Assembly: GCA_963720765.1 (NCBI GenBank)
Contig: CAVRGS010000002.1
Coordinates: forward strand, 1 to 64,000
Source: DASUAS01 sp963720765
GTDB lineage: Bacteria > Actinomycetota > Acidimicrobiia > IMCC26256 > DASPTH01
DNA length: 64,000 nt
Reading direction: 5' to 3'
The notes beneath the pieces were generated by a model. The model ran no database searches, was not told the origin of the DNA, and saw only the letters and a list, made by a program, of their open reading frames with translations. Positions 28,887 to 37,923 of the stretch are shown one piece after another (the stretch's first letter is position 1; the number at the start of each line of letters is the position of its first letter). Both the position numbers and the translations under genes were made by a program.

Positions 28887-30179
28887 TCAGCGAGCCAGGA
28901 TCTCGTCGATGGCCGCGGCCATGTCCTGGGCGCAGGCTGCCCACGTGTAGCGGGGCGCGAGCTCGAGGGCGCGGGCAGACATGCGCTGTTGGAGCGACGG
29001 ATCGTCGACGAGCGGCCGCAGCGCGGCCGCCATGGCCTCCGGGTCGCCGGACGGCACGACGTGGCCGTTGCCGCCCTCCTCGACCATCTCGCGGGTGCCA
29101 CCACGATCGGTCGTGATCAGCGGGAGCCCGCACGCCATTGCCTCGAGCGACGTGAGCGGGAACCCCTCCTCGACCAGCGACGGCTGGACGAACGCGAGGC
29201 TGCCCGCCAGCTCCTTCGGCAGGTCGTCGCCGACGATCGCGCCGGTGAACCGCACCCGGTCCAACGTGGGCCCGGCCCGACGCTCGAGCTCGACGCGGTA
29301 GGGCGACGGGCCCGAAGGACGTCGACGGAGCTTCCGCTCGATCCGCGCCGGGAGCGATGGCAGGTTCGGGCGGGCGAGCGCCTCGATCTCCTGCTCGTGA
29401 CCGATCGCGACCCCGACGAGCGTGGCCGGATCGCTCACCCACACCGGGCCGGCGACGACCAGCTCCAGATCGGGTCGGTCGACGGCGAGCATCCGGAACG
29501 CGTCGACGAGGGTGTGGATGCCCTTGTCGGGCGTGACCCGTCCGACGAACGTGATCTTCCGCGACACGTCGCCATCGGCGACACCGGCGAAGCGCTCGGG
29601 ATCGAAGCCGTTGTGGACGACCCGGACCCGCCCGGCGAGGGTCGGGCTGCGTTCCTCGATGGCGGTCTGGACGTAGCGGCTGCAGCCGATCGCACCGTCG
29701 GCGACCGCGGTGTAGCGCGCGAAGTCGTCGCCATGGGCGTGCACGGAGATGCCGGACTCGCCCCAGTAGGCGAGTCGGGCCCGCGGCAGCTTCTGCCGGA
29801 GCAGCGGCAACCACTGCGGGTACTCGAGCACGAACACGAGATCGCAGCCGGCCGCGGCCAACCGGTCGGCGGCGGCGTTCGCATAGTGGTGGTGGAAGTT
29901 CGGTCGTTGCCAGTCGACCTGTGGGTGCCCGCGGACGCGGCCGGCGACGCGCCAGGCCGGGTCGTAGAGGCGATTGTCAAGGGTGTCGTCGATCGCCGCG
30001 TAGTCGACGCCGGGCACCTCCCGGTGGGTCGAGCGCGAGGTGCCACCGACCAGCACGAACGAGTATCGGTCGACGAGCGGACGGGTCAGCTCGTGGACGA
30101 TGTTGCCGATGCTGCCGAGGCTGTTCTTGGGTGGGACGCCGGTCCAGGGCACGGACACGACGCCGATGCGCGGCTTCAT
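28887..30179 (-). CDS. Glycosyltransferase family 4
   Basis: The 430-residue GT-B enzyme opens RIGVVSVPWTGVPPKNSLGS, with IGNIVHELTRPLV the glycine-rich donor-side loop. The C-terminal domain shows ITFVGRVTPDKGIHTLVDAF and the EX7E motif in EEGFPLTSLEAMACGLPLIT. It acts on the cytoplasmic side, adding a sugar with retention. It is the first of a minus-strand block with the two methyltransferases and an epimerase, starting 16 bases after the methyltransferase stop. Convergent with the epimerase at 28874, 12 bases apart. The donor is unknown. Confidence 0.9.
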   Translation of the reverse strand: MKPRIGVVSVPWTGVPPKNSLGSIGNIVHELTRPLVDRYSFVLVGGTSRSTHREVPGVDYAAIDDTLDNRLYDPAWRVAGRVRGHPQVDWQRPNFHHHYANAAADRLAAAGCDLVFVLEYPQWLPLLRQKLPRARLAYWGESGISVHAHGDDFARYTAVADGAIGCSRYVQTAIEERSPTLAGRVRVVHNGFDPERFAGVADGDVSRKITFVGRVTPDKGIHTLVDAFRMLAVDRPDLELVVAGPVWVSDPATLVGVAIGHEQEIEALARPNLPSLPARIERKLRRRPSGPSPYRVELERRAGPTLDRVRFTGAIVGDDLPKELAGSLAFVQPSLVEEGFPLTSLEAMACGLPLITTDRGGTREMVEEGGNGHVVPSGDPEAMAAALRPLVDDPSLQQRMSARALELAPRYTWAACAQDMAAAIDEILAR

Positions 30180-30195
30180 CGGGGTCGGCGCGTCC

Positions 30196-31395
30196 TCAGA
30201 CGGCGATCAGCTCGGGCCGGAGGCCCCGCGCCGCCAGGTCGTCGCGGATCTCGTCGACGTAGATCGGGTTCATCACCAGCACGAGGTCGGGCCGGTAGTC
30301 CGCCAATGCATCGGGCCCGACGATCTCCTGGCCGGTGCTCGCCATGTACATGCCCCACTTGTGGGGGTCGACGTCGACCGCGTACTCGATCTCCTCGGCC
30401 AGGCCGAGGGTCGTGAGCAGCGACACGCCCTTCGATCCCGCACCCCAGATGACGGGTCGGCGGCCGGCGTCGTGGGCGGCGGTGGCGAGCGCGGTGAGCT
30501 CGGTCTGCCGCCGCGGCACGTCGACCCGGAACTGGTCGACGAGCGACGCGGTCACCAACAGGTCGTCCTCGATCGGCAGCCGGCGGTTCGTCCCCGAGCC
30601 CGGCCGCGCGTAGAGCACGATGTACTGGTCGGCGTAGTCGAGCTCGATGTCGAGGATGTCGAAGCCCTCCTGCCGGAAGAGCCGCGCGAGTGAGCCGGGC
30701 GTGAAGTACGAGCAGTGCTCGTAGTAGACGTCCCAAAAGGCGCACTCGCGCAGGACCCGCAGCGTCTCGGGGAGCTCGAAGAACACGACGACGTCTTCCC
30801 GCTCGAGGATCGACCGGCGCACGGTGCGCACGAACTCCGCCACCGGGCCGATGTGCTCGAGCGTGTGGCGGCACACGATCGCGTCGCCGACGAGAGGTTC
30901 GTGCGCCTCCGAGTACAGCTCGTTGAGGAAGGTCATCCGCTCGAGCGCCGGGGACTCCAGCCGTCCCGGCACGTAGGCGGGGTCGACGCCGAGCCCACGG
31001 TTCTGTCCCGCCTCGCAGACGAACGCGAGGAAGTCGCCCTTCCCGCAGCCGATCTCGAGGATGTCCTTGTCGTGGAGGTCGAAGCGGTTCACGAAGTCGT
31101 CGGCGAGGCCCCGCAACCACTTCCGGAAGTAGGGCGAGTACCCCTGGGTCTCCTCGATGAGCTTCGAGTACTCGTTGAGACCGACGTCGAACGCCGCGTT
31201 CGTGATGAACCCGCACGACGGGCAGAACGCGAGGCGGAGGGTCGCCGCGCGGGTAGCCGACCGCGCTCTCGCGGTCGGGGAGGAGCAGCGTGCTGTGCGC
31301 CGGGATGCTCTGCTGCTCGTAGAACACGTCGAGCCCGGCGTGCCCGCAGGCCGGGCACACCAGCGTCGCGTCGACTCGCGGTCGGCGGCGCTCAC
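30196..31395 (-). CDS. C-methyltransferase-like SAM enzyme (NovU/TylCIII superfamily), two frameshifts
   Basis: An N-terminal zinc-finger-like part (VCPACGHAGLDVF, LAFCPSCGFITN) precedes a SAM fold (ILEIGCGKGDFLAFVCEAG, IVCRHTLEHIGP) and a C-terminal Rossmann-like domain with VIWGAGSKGVSLLTTLG. YYEHCSYFT corresponds to the Y-x-E-H motif that carries the catalytic His in sugar C-3 methyltransferases such as TcaB9. Frames change near 31375 and 31245, probably single-base errors. It starts with a GTG overlapping the stop of the next methyltransferase gene. It probably methylates a keto-deoxysugar nucleotide made from CDP-glucose; methylation position is unknown. Confidence 0.8.
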   Translation of the reverse strand: MSAADRESTRRWCARPAGTPGSTCSTSSRASRRTARCSSPTARARSATRAATLRLAFCPSCGFITNAAFDVGLNEYSKLIEETQGYSPYFRKWLRGLADDFVNRFDLHDKDILEIGCGKGDFLAFVCEAGQNRGLGVDPAYVPGRLESPALERMTFLNELYSEAHEPLVGDAIVCRHTLEHIGPVAEFVRTVRRSILEREDVVVFFELPETLRVLRECAFWDVYYEHCSYFTPGSLARLFRQEGFDILDIELDYADQYIVLYARPGSGTNRRLPIEDDLLVTASLVDQFRVDVPRRQTELTALATAAHDAGRRPVIWGAGSKGVSLLTTLGLAEEIEYAVDVDPHKWGMYMASTGQEIVGPDALADYRPDLVLVMNPIYVDEIRDDLAARGLRPELIAV

Positions 31396-32628
31396 AGGAC
31401 CACCGGCTCGGGCACGGGCACGATGAAGCGTCCGCCGCGGCGCGCGTACTCGTCCTGCTGGGCGACGATCTCGTCCTTGAAGTTCCACGCGAGCAGCAGC
31501 AGGTGGTCGGGCTGCTCCTCGAGCAGCGCCTCCGGCGCCCGGATCGGGATGTGGACGCCGGGCATGAGCAGACCCTGTTTGTGGACGTTGCGGTCGACCA
31601 CGAAGTCGATCAGATCCGTCCCGATGCCCGAGCTGTTCAGGAGGGTGCTGCCCTTGGCAGCTGCTCCGTAGGCTGCGATGCGCTTGCCGTCGGCGCGCAG
31701 CTGCTCGAGCAGGGTCACGAGCGATCGCTGGATCCTCGCCACCCGCTCGGCGAAGTTGCGGTAGTGGCCGAACTCGCGCATCCCGCTCGCGGCTTCCTCC
31801 TCGAGGTGGCGGCGCGCTTCGGGGCTCTGGTCGTCGCTGCTTGCCGATCCACCACCGGAGCGTCCCGCCGTGCAGGTCGGGGAAGTACTCGACGTGGTTC
31901 AGGAACATGCCGTGCCGGCGGACCAGAGCGTCGACCGCGCTGCACGAGAAGTAGCAGAAGTGCTCGTGGTAGATCGTGTCGAACTCGGCGTGTTCGATGA
32001 GGTCGCGGACGTAGGGGTTCTCCACCGTCACGACGCCGTCGTCGGTCAAGAGGATGGCCATGCCCTCGACGAAGCCGTTGAGATCGGGGACGTGGGCCAT
32101 CACGTTGTTGGCGATGATCACGTCGGCGGCCCGCCCTTCGTCGCGGAGCTTCTGCGCCAGCTCGGTGCCGAAGAACTCGGTGAGCGTGGGCACTCCGACC
32201 TCCTCGGCGGCCTCCGCCTGCCCCGGCGCGGGATCGATGCCGAGCACCGGAATCCCCTGCTCGACGAAGTTGCGCAGGAGGTAGCCGTCGTTGCTGGCCA
32301 CCTCGACGACGAGGCTGTCACCGGTGAGGTTCCGCCGCTCGATCAGGTCGAGCGCGTGGCGTCGTGCGTGCTGGAGCAGGTGGTCGGAGAACGACGAGAA
32401 GTAGAGGTAATTGTCGACGAACAGCTGCTCCGGCGGAACGTCCTCGAGGATCTGCACGAGCGAGCACGACCCGCAGAACGCGACCTCCAAGGGGAAGCGC
32501 GGCTCGGGTTCGTCAGCCGCGGCCGGCTTCACGAGTGCGTCGGCCAACGGGGTCGTCCCGAGGTCGAGGAAGGTCTGCAGCCCTGGCGCACCACACGAGC
32601 GGCACCGCGCCGCATTTGTCGTTCCCAT
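31392..32628 (-). CDS. Sugar C-methyltransferase (NovU/TylCIII type), frameshifted
   Basis: All three classic parts are visible: zinc domain (CRSCGAPGLQTFLDLGTTPL, AFCGSCSLVQ), SAM domain (VVEVASNDGYLLRNFVEQGI, ANNVMAHVPDLNGF) and C-terminal domain (IAAYGAAAKGSTLLN). IYHEHFCYFS carries the Tyr-x-Glu-His of TcaB9-type enzymes that add a methyl to C-3 of a 4-keto sugar. The frame breaks near 31840, between WWIGKQ and MREFGHYRNFAERV; joined length about 412 is normal. ATG 32628 has GAGAGG upstream. It is coupled to the second methyltransferase by a four-base overlap, so both act in one sugar pathway. Confidence 0.88.
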
Positions 32629-32705
32629 GTCGCCTCTCGTCGCCGTTCCCGCTCCCTGGTCTCCAGGGGTACTCGGCGCCCGCCGCCCCTGCCTTGAGAC
32701 GCTGG

Positions 32706-33668
32706 TCAGCCCCGGGTCTTCGACCACCACTCGATGGTGCGAGCCAGGCCGTCGTCGAGCTCGACCTCCGGCCGCCAGTCGAGGATCTCCGCGGCCCGGG
32801 TGATGTCGGGCACACGTCGGCGCGTGTCCTCGAAGCCGGGGCCGTAGTACTCCTCGTAGGGCGTGGTCTGGATCGTGGAGCTGGATCCGACCGCGTCCCG
32901 GATCTTCTCTCCGAGCTCGAGGATCGTGGTCTCGGTCGGGTTCCCGAGGTTGATCACCTGGCCCTCGGCCTCCGGGGTGAACCCGGCGAGCGCGGTGCCG
33001 CGGACGGTGTCGGACACATAGGTGAAGCAGCGGCTCTGGCTGCCGTCGCCGTGGACCGTGAGGGGTCGCCCGCTCAGCGCCTGGCGGAGGAAGTTCGCCA
33101 CGACGGAGCCGTAGCCGCGCTCGTCGAGCCGGGGGCCATAGGAATTGAAGTAGCGCACGATCACGACCGGGAGCTGGTGGGCGGCGTAGGAGAAAGCCAG
33201 ATGCTCGTCGATGGCCTTGGCCGTCGAGTATGACCAACGGTGCACGGTCGTCGGGCCGAGCACGCGGTCGTCGTCCTCGCACATCGGGACCTTGGACGTC
33301 TTGCCGTAGACCTCCGAGGTGGAGGCGACCACCACCTTGCGCCAGTACTTGAAGCACGAGCCGAGGACGTTCTCCGTGCCCCGCGTGTTCACGAGGAGCG
33401 ACTCGAGCGGTGATTCGACGATGTGGCGCACCCCCACCGCGGCGGCGAGGTGGAAGACGAGCTCCGCGTTCTCGACCTCGCGCTCGACCAACGGCGCGTC
33501 GAGGATCGAGCCGTTCACGAACCGGATCTCGTTGAGTCGGTCGCCGAGGTTGGCCACGCGACCGGTCGTCAGGTTGTCGACCACGCTCACCTGGTGGCCG
33601 GCGTCGCAGAGTGCGTCGACGAGATGCGAACCGATGTAGCCGGCCCCGCCGGTGACCAGGATGCGCAT
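32706..33668 (-). CDS. NAD-dependent epimerase/dehydratase (GalE/UDP-sugar SDR)
   Basis: This complete 320-residue extended SDR has ILVTGGAGYIGSHLVDAL, VDNLTTGRVANL, STSEVYGKTS and the catalytic WSYSTAKAIDEH (Tyr-x-x-x-Lys, with Ser-Thr-Ala between). YFNSYGPRLDERGYGSV and GDGSQSRCFTYVSDTVRG match the UDP-glucose 4-epimerase / UDP-glucuronate decarboxylase branch. The substrate is probably a UDP- or CDP-hexose. It is divergent from a glycosyltransferase gene at 33842, with a GC-rich tandem repeat between them, and leads the minus-strand block of methyltransferases. Confidence 0.9.
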   Translation of the reverse strand: MRILVTGGAGYIGSHLVDALCDAGHQVSVVDNLTTGRVANLGDRLNEIRFVNGSILDAPLVEREVENAELVFHLAAAVGVRHIVESPLESLLVNTRGTENVLGSCFKYWRKVVVASTSEVYGKTSKVPMCEDDDRVLGPTTVHRWSYSTAKAIDEHLAFSYAAHQLPVVIVRYFNSYGPRLDERGYGSVVANFLRQALSGRPLTVHGDGSQSRCFTYVSDTVRGTALAGFTPEAEGQVINLGNPTETTILELGEKIRDAVGSSSTIQTTPYEEYYGPGFEDTRRRVPDITRAAEILDWRPEVELDDGLARTIEWWSKTRG

Positions 33669-33734
33669 CGAGAGAGTGTATTGCCCGTGCGGGTCCCCTC
33701 GTTCCCGGACGCCGACATCGGCGGATACGGTGTC

Positions 33735-33778
33735 GGCGCGGCCCCGGCGCGGCCCCGGCGCGGCCCCGGCGCGGTCCC
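33735..33778. repeat. Four 11-bp tandem repeats between divergent genes
   Basis: Three exact copies of GGCGCGGCCCC and a fourth with one change (GGCGCGGTCCC) lie head to tail in the gap between the starts at 33668 and 33842. Position suggests an effect on divergent promoters or a slippage-prone tract. No known protein site is recognised. Confidence 0.85.
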
Positions 33779-33841
33779 GGCGGCGTGGCGGCGCACGACG
33801 CGGTGTCGCACCTGACCGGGCGGGAACCGAGGAGCTGCACC

Positions 33842-35004
33842 ATGAACGCCGATGCGACGTCGCTGCGGCTCCTCTACGTGATCGACAGCCTGGTGGCTGG
33901 AGGTGCCGAGAGCTCCCTCGCCGCGCTCGCACCCCACTACGTCCGCTCCGGCGTCGGGCTCGAGGTGGTGTACCTCCACGACCGCCCGGGCCTGCAGGCG
34001 TCCTTGGCCGACGCCGGCGCCAGCGTCTCCTTCGTCGGGACCCGTCCGGGTCGCGTCGCGTGGGTCCGGGCGCTGACGGGCATCGTCCGGGATCGGAAGC
34101 CGGATCTCGTCCACACGACGCTCTTCGAAGCGGACGTCTGCGGGCGCGTGGCCAGCCGGCTCGCGAAGACGCCGGTCGTGTCGAGCCTCGTCAACGAGGG
34201 CTACGGCGCGTCGCATCTCGGCGACCCCGACCTGCGCTGGTGGAAGGTGCGCGCCGCGCAGGTGCTCGACGGGACCACCGCGCGCCTCGCCCGCCGGATG
34301 CACGCGGTGTCGGAGTACGTCGCCGATGAGATGTCCGCGCACCTTCGGTACCCGCGCGGGCGCATCGACGTCATCCCGCGGGACGCGACGAGGCGATCCT
34401 CGGTCGGCGGCTCCCGGAGCGCCGCGCCGCGGCCCGGGTCCGTCTCGGGATCGAGCCGGAGGAGCCGCTCGTGCTCGCGGTGGCCCGTCAGGAGCACCAG
34501 AAGGGACTGGACGTCCTCGTCGGAGCGACGGCCGCGCTCGTCCGGGTCCGACCCGACGTGCGGGTGGTGGTCGCTGGTCGCGAGGGGGCCCAGTCGGACG
34601 AGCTCCGGCGCGCGGTGGCACGTGACGGCCTGGAGGACACCGTGCGGTTCCTCGGCGCCCGCTCCGACGTGGGCGACCTGTTGGCCGCGGCGGACCTCTT
34701 CGTGCTGCCGTCGCGCCGGGAGGGATCGCCGGGCTCCGTGATGGAGGCGATGGCGCTCGAGGCGCCCGTCGTCGTGAGCGACCTGCCGCAGATCCGCGAG
34801 GTGGTCGACGCGTCGTGCGCCGTCCTCGTGCCGCCCGACGACCCGGCGAGGCTGGCGGAGGCGATCGTGACCTCGCTCGCGGAACCCGAGTCAGCCCGCG
34901 CGCGCGCCGAAGTGGGCCGGGCGCGCTTCGTCGAGCGGTTCACCATCGACGCGGTCGCCGCGCAGATGCTCGCGTTCTACCGGCGCGTCCTCGCCGACCG
35001 ATGA
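33842..35004 (+). CDS. Glycosyltransferase family 4, frameshifted
   Basis: LLYVIDSLVAGGAESSLAAL is the N-terminal glycine-rich loop of GT4 enzymes. The frame shifts near 34377 (RIDVIPR to DEAILGRRLPERR); the second half has VLAVARQEHQKGLDVLV and the EX7E motif in REGSPGSVMEAMALEAPVVV. Joined, about 387 residues. It would transfer a sugar to the growing lipid-linked glycan in the cytoplasm. The stop overlaps the next glycosyltransferase start (ATGA), so the two are coupled. The indel sits in a CCCGCGGGACGC run. Confidence 0.83.
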
Positions 35005-36089
35005 GGGCCCCGTCGGCGACGGGGTCGCGGCGACTCCTGCAGGTCCTCACGTCGAACGCACCGCGCGGCGCCGAGGTCTTCGCGCTGGGCCTGGGCGAAG
35101 CGCTCCTCGACCGGTTCGCGGTCACGACCGTCGCACTGGCGCCGGCAGGAGCGGACGGCCTCGACGTCGAGACGCTCGGCGCGCGACGCCTCGGCATCGA
35201 CACGCTCGCCGCGCTGCGGCGTCGTGTGCGCGAGGCGGACGTCGTCGTCGCACACGGATCGACGACGCTGCCGGCGTGCGCGGCCGCATCCGCCGGTCTC
35301 CACCGTCCCGTGATCTACCGCAACATCGGGGATCCGTTGCAGTGGTCGAACAGCGCACTCCGCCGGACGCGGACGCGGGTGCTGCTCGGGAGGATGGACG
35401 GCGTGGTGGCGCTCACGTCGGGGACGGCGGCGACCCTCGTCACCCGCCTCGGGGTCGCCGCCCGCCGGGTGCGCGTGATCCCCAACGCCGCCGATGGGAC
35501 GCGCTTCCACGCGACCGACGCCGCGGCGCGGGCCGCGGCCCGGCGCGAGCTCGGGCTCGCCGCCGACGACCGGGTGCTGCTCTACCTCGGCGCGCTCAGC
35601 GAGGAGAAGAACGTGGGGCTCGCGATCCGGGCGGTGGCCGCGCTCGAGGGTGTCCGGCTCCTCGTCGCCGGTGACGGGCCCGAGCGCGGCGAGCTCGAGC
35701 GCCTGGCCGACGGCGTGTCTCCCGACCGCGTCAGCTTCCTCGGGCGCACGGACGAGCCCGAGCGCCTGTACCGGGCGGCCGACCTCGTGGTGCTGCCGAG
35801 TCGCACCGAGGGGATGCCCGCCGTCCTCATCGAGGCTGCGCTCTGTGGGCTCCCGGTCGTGGCCACCGACGTCGGGTTCGTCCGCGAGATCGTCGAGCCC
35901 GAGCGGACCGGGATCCTGGTGCCCCCGGGCGACGAGCAAACGTTGCGCCAGGCCATCGGCGCCGGGCTGTCAAGGGGCCCCGAGCTCGGCGCGCGGGGGG
36001 AGCGGCGGTGCCGGGAGCGATTCACCTTCGACCGGGTGGCGCCGCGGTGGGGCGACGTGATCGACGAGCTGGCGCGAACGGGCGCTTGA
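35001..36089 (+). CDS. Glycosyltransferase family 4
   Basis: The 362-residue GT-B enzyme begins RRLLQVLTSNAPRGAEVFAL, and its C-terminal domain has LLYLGALSEEKNVGLAIRAV and the EX7E motif in RTEGMPAVLIEAALCGLPVV. The N-terminal domain is short. It starts inside the stop of the preceding glycosyltransferase, so both are made together and probably add consecutive sugars. It is convergent with a membrane protein gene 97 bases on. A 12-base palindrome, GGCAGATCTGCC at 36099-36110, lies in the gap. Confidence 0.9.
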   Translation: MRAPSATGSRRLLQVLTSNAPRGAEVFALGLGEALLDRFAVTTVALAPAGADGLDVETLGARRLGIDTLAALRRRVREADVVVAHGSTTLPACAAASAGLHRPVIYRNIGDPLQWSNSALRRTRTRVLLGRMDGVVALTSGTAATLVTRLGVAARRVRVIPNAADGTRFHATDAAARAAARRELGLAADDRVLLYLGALSEEKNVGLAIRAVAALEGVRLLVAGDGPERGELERLADGVSPDRVSFLGRTDEPERLYRAADLVVLPSRTEGMPAVLIEAALCGLPVVATDVGFVREIVEPERTGILVPPGDEQTLRQAIGAGLSRGPELGARGERRCRERFTFDRVAPRWGDVIDELARTGA

Positions 36090-36185
36090 GCTGCACACGG
36101 CAGATCTGCCATCCCCGTGCCCTGCTGTGCGAGGGGCTCCGGTGGTGTGGTTCGTGGGCGATGCCCGCTGCTGACCGCCCTCCCT

Positions 36186-37094
36186 TCACCGCGCCGCGCG
36201 CCACACCTTCACCAGGGTGACCGCGGCGACGCCGTGGGCCAGCAGCACCAGGGCGCCTGCCGCGAGCGCCGACGATCGGAACCCCGCGACCCGCGCGCAG
36301 AACAGCACCAGGAGCACGTGGACGACGGCGAGGGTCAGGGTCGCGCCGGGCGTCGCCACGTCCCCGGTCGTCGGGCGGGCGGACGGGCGGGCGGGCACAT
36401 GCTGCAGCCATGCGTCGACCGCGGGCGCGGTGACGAAGACCCCCAGGCAACCGATCGCACCGACCACCGACCCCGCCCGTCCGGTCCCGCCGACCGCGGC
36501 GGTCCACAGCGCGATGCCGACGACCGCGGCCGCTCCGGCGTCACCGAGTCGGATCCGCACCGGGGGCCAGAGCACGACGAGCAGCCCGAGGGCCGCGGCC
36601 ATCACGGGGATCGCCTGCTCCGTGTCCGGGACGCACACGAAGACGCCGCCGGCGGAGATCGCGAACAGCAACGGGCCGGTGCCGAAGTGCATCCCGGCGG
36701 CGTCGAGCCGCGCCGCACCGAGCGCGCCGCCGACGGTCGCGACCGTGACGAGCACACCGACCCAGACGTGGTGGTCGACCCGGGTCGCCGCCACCGCGAC
36801 GCACACCGCGCCCGCGACCAGCAGGACGCCGCTCCCGATCCGCAGCGGACGACGGCGGGCACCCGCGCCGACCGCGAGGAGGAGCACACCGATCACCACC
36901 CAGCCGGCGCCGGCCGGGACGACGTCTCCCGCGACGAGGCCGGCGGCGGCGGCGATCGCGACCAGCGCGCCCCCGGCGGGAAGCGGAGCCGCGACCCGCT
37001 GACCCGCCGCCCGCACGAGGAGCGCACCGACGAACGAGACGGCGAGTGCGACGAGGAAGGACCGCTCGCCCAGGACGTCGCCGACTGCATGCAT
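36186..37094 (-). CDS. Polytopic membrane protein of unknown function
   Basis: This 302-residue protein is nearly all hydrophobic, with about nine membrane segments rich in Ala, Val and Gly (for example FLVALAVSFVGALLV, VVIGVLLLAVGAGA, VLLVLFCARVAGF). One short polar loop (RPSARPTTGDVATPGAT) lies near residue 240. I see no catalytic motif. It is a lone minus-strand gene among plus-strand polysaccharide genes, so a transport, polymerase-like or acyl role is only a guess from position. The low-complexity composition makes homology by eye unsafe. Confidence 0.7.
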   Translation of the reverse strand: MHAVGDVLGERSFLVALAVSFVGALLVRAAGQRVAAPLPAGGALVAIAAAAGLVAGDVVPAGAGWVVIGVLLLAVGAGARRRPLRIGSGVLLVAGAVCVAVAATRVDHHVWVGVLVTVATVGGALGAARLDAAGMHFGTGPLLFAISAGGVFVCVPDTEQAIPVMAAALGLLVVLWPPVRIRLGDAGAAAVVGIALWTAAVGGTGRAGSVVGAIGCLGVFVTAPAVDAWLQHVPARPSARPTTGDVATPGATLTLAVVHVLLVLFCARVAGFRSSALAAGALVLLAHGVAAVTLVKVWRAAR

Positions 37095-37275
37095 GCCGCC
37101 TCCTCGCGCCCGCCGGGCCGACGTGTGGCCGCACGGGCGTCACGGCGTGGGCACGCAGAGTAGTGAAGGCGACCGGCGCGACCGCCGAGACCTCTACCAT
37201 GATCCGCTCGCCCCAGACCCTCGGCGTCGGCGTCGAGCCGAGGTCGGCATGGACGTCGAACGAGGTCGTCGATCG

Positions 37276-37923
37276 ATGAGCACGATGCAGAGGACGATCC
37301 GGGAGCTCCCGCGTCGGCTCGTGGACCTCGCGCTCGCCTCGTTGATGCTGCTCGTCACGAGCCCGATCCTCGGGGTCGCGGCGCTCGCGGTGCTGGTCAC
37401 GATGGGGCGGCCGGTGCTCTACCGCGATCGGCGTGCGGGAATCGGTGGACGACCGTTCGAGCTGCTGAAGTTCCGCACCATGCGGGAGTTGCGCCCGGGG
37501 GAGACCATCCCGGAGTCCGACGCGGCGCGCATCACTCGAGTCGGCTCGCTGCTGCGCGCCACGAGCATCGACGAGCTGCCGTCGGTCCTCAACGTGCTCC
37601 GGGGTGACATGGCGCTGGTCGGGCCGCGCCCGCTCCCGGTCCGCTACGTCGAGCGCTACACGCAGGAGCAGGCGCGTCGCCTCGAGGTCCGTCCCGGCAT
37701 CACCGGATGGGCCCAGGTGAACGGCCGCAACGACCTCGGGTGGGACGAGAAGTTCGCGCTCGACGTCTGGTACGTCGACCACCGCTCGCTGAAGCTCGAC
37801 TTCGAGATCCTGGGCGCGACGGTGAAGCAGATGGTGCGACCGGCGGGCATCGCGCACGAGGGCCATGCCACGATGCCGGAGTTCGTCGGCGCCGACGCCG
37901 ACACCGATCGGGAGGGCTCGTGA
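37276..37923 (+). CDS. Undecaprenyl-phosphate sugar-phosphate transferase (PglC-type, PF02397)
   Basis: The 215-residue monotopic enzyme begins with a re-entrant hydrophobic helix (LVDLALASLMLLVTSPILGV). The catalytic block follows: FELLKFRTMRELRPGE, then RATSIDELPSVLNVLRGDMA with the Asp-Glu pair, LVGPRPLPVRYVERY and RPGITGWAQVNGRNDLGWDE. It would move a sugar 1-phosphate from a nucleotide sugar to undecaprenyl phosphate and so start glycan assembly. The small size, without a multi-span N-terminal domain, matches PglC/WcaJ-core enzymes. It is coupled by GTGA overlap to the ATP-grasp gene. A 4-amino-dideoxy sugar donor would fit the DegT aminotransferase. Confidence 0.93.
   Translation: MSTMQRTIRELPRRLVDLALASLMLLVTSPILGVAALAVLVTMGRPVLYRDRRAGIGGRPFELLKFRTMRELRPGETIPESDAARITRVGSLLRATSIDELPSVLNVLRGDMALVGPRPLPVRYVERYTQEQARRLEVRPGITGWAQVNGRNDLGWDEKFALDVWYVDHRSLKLDFEILGATVKQMVRPAGIAHEGHATMPEFVGADADTDREGS

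Noticed and set aside
36099..36110. Palindrome GGCAGATCTGCC as an operator
   Set aside because: It lies between two convergent gene ends, where an operator is unlikely, and 12-base palindromes are expected by chance at this scale.
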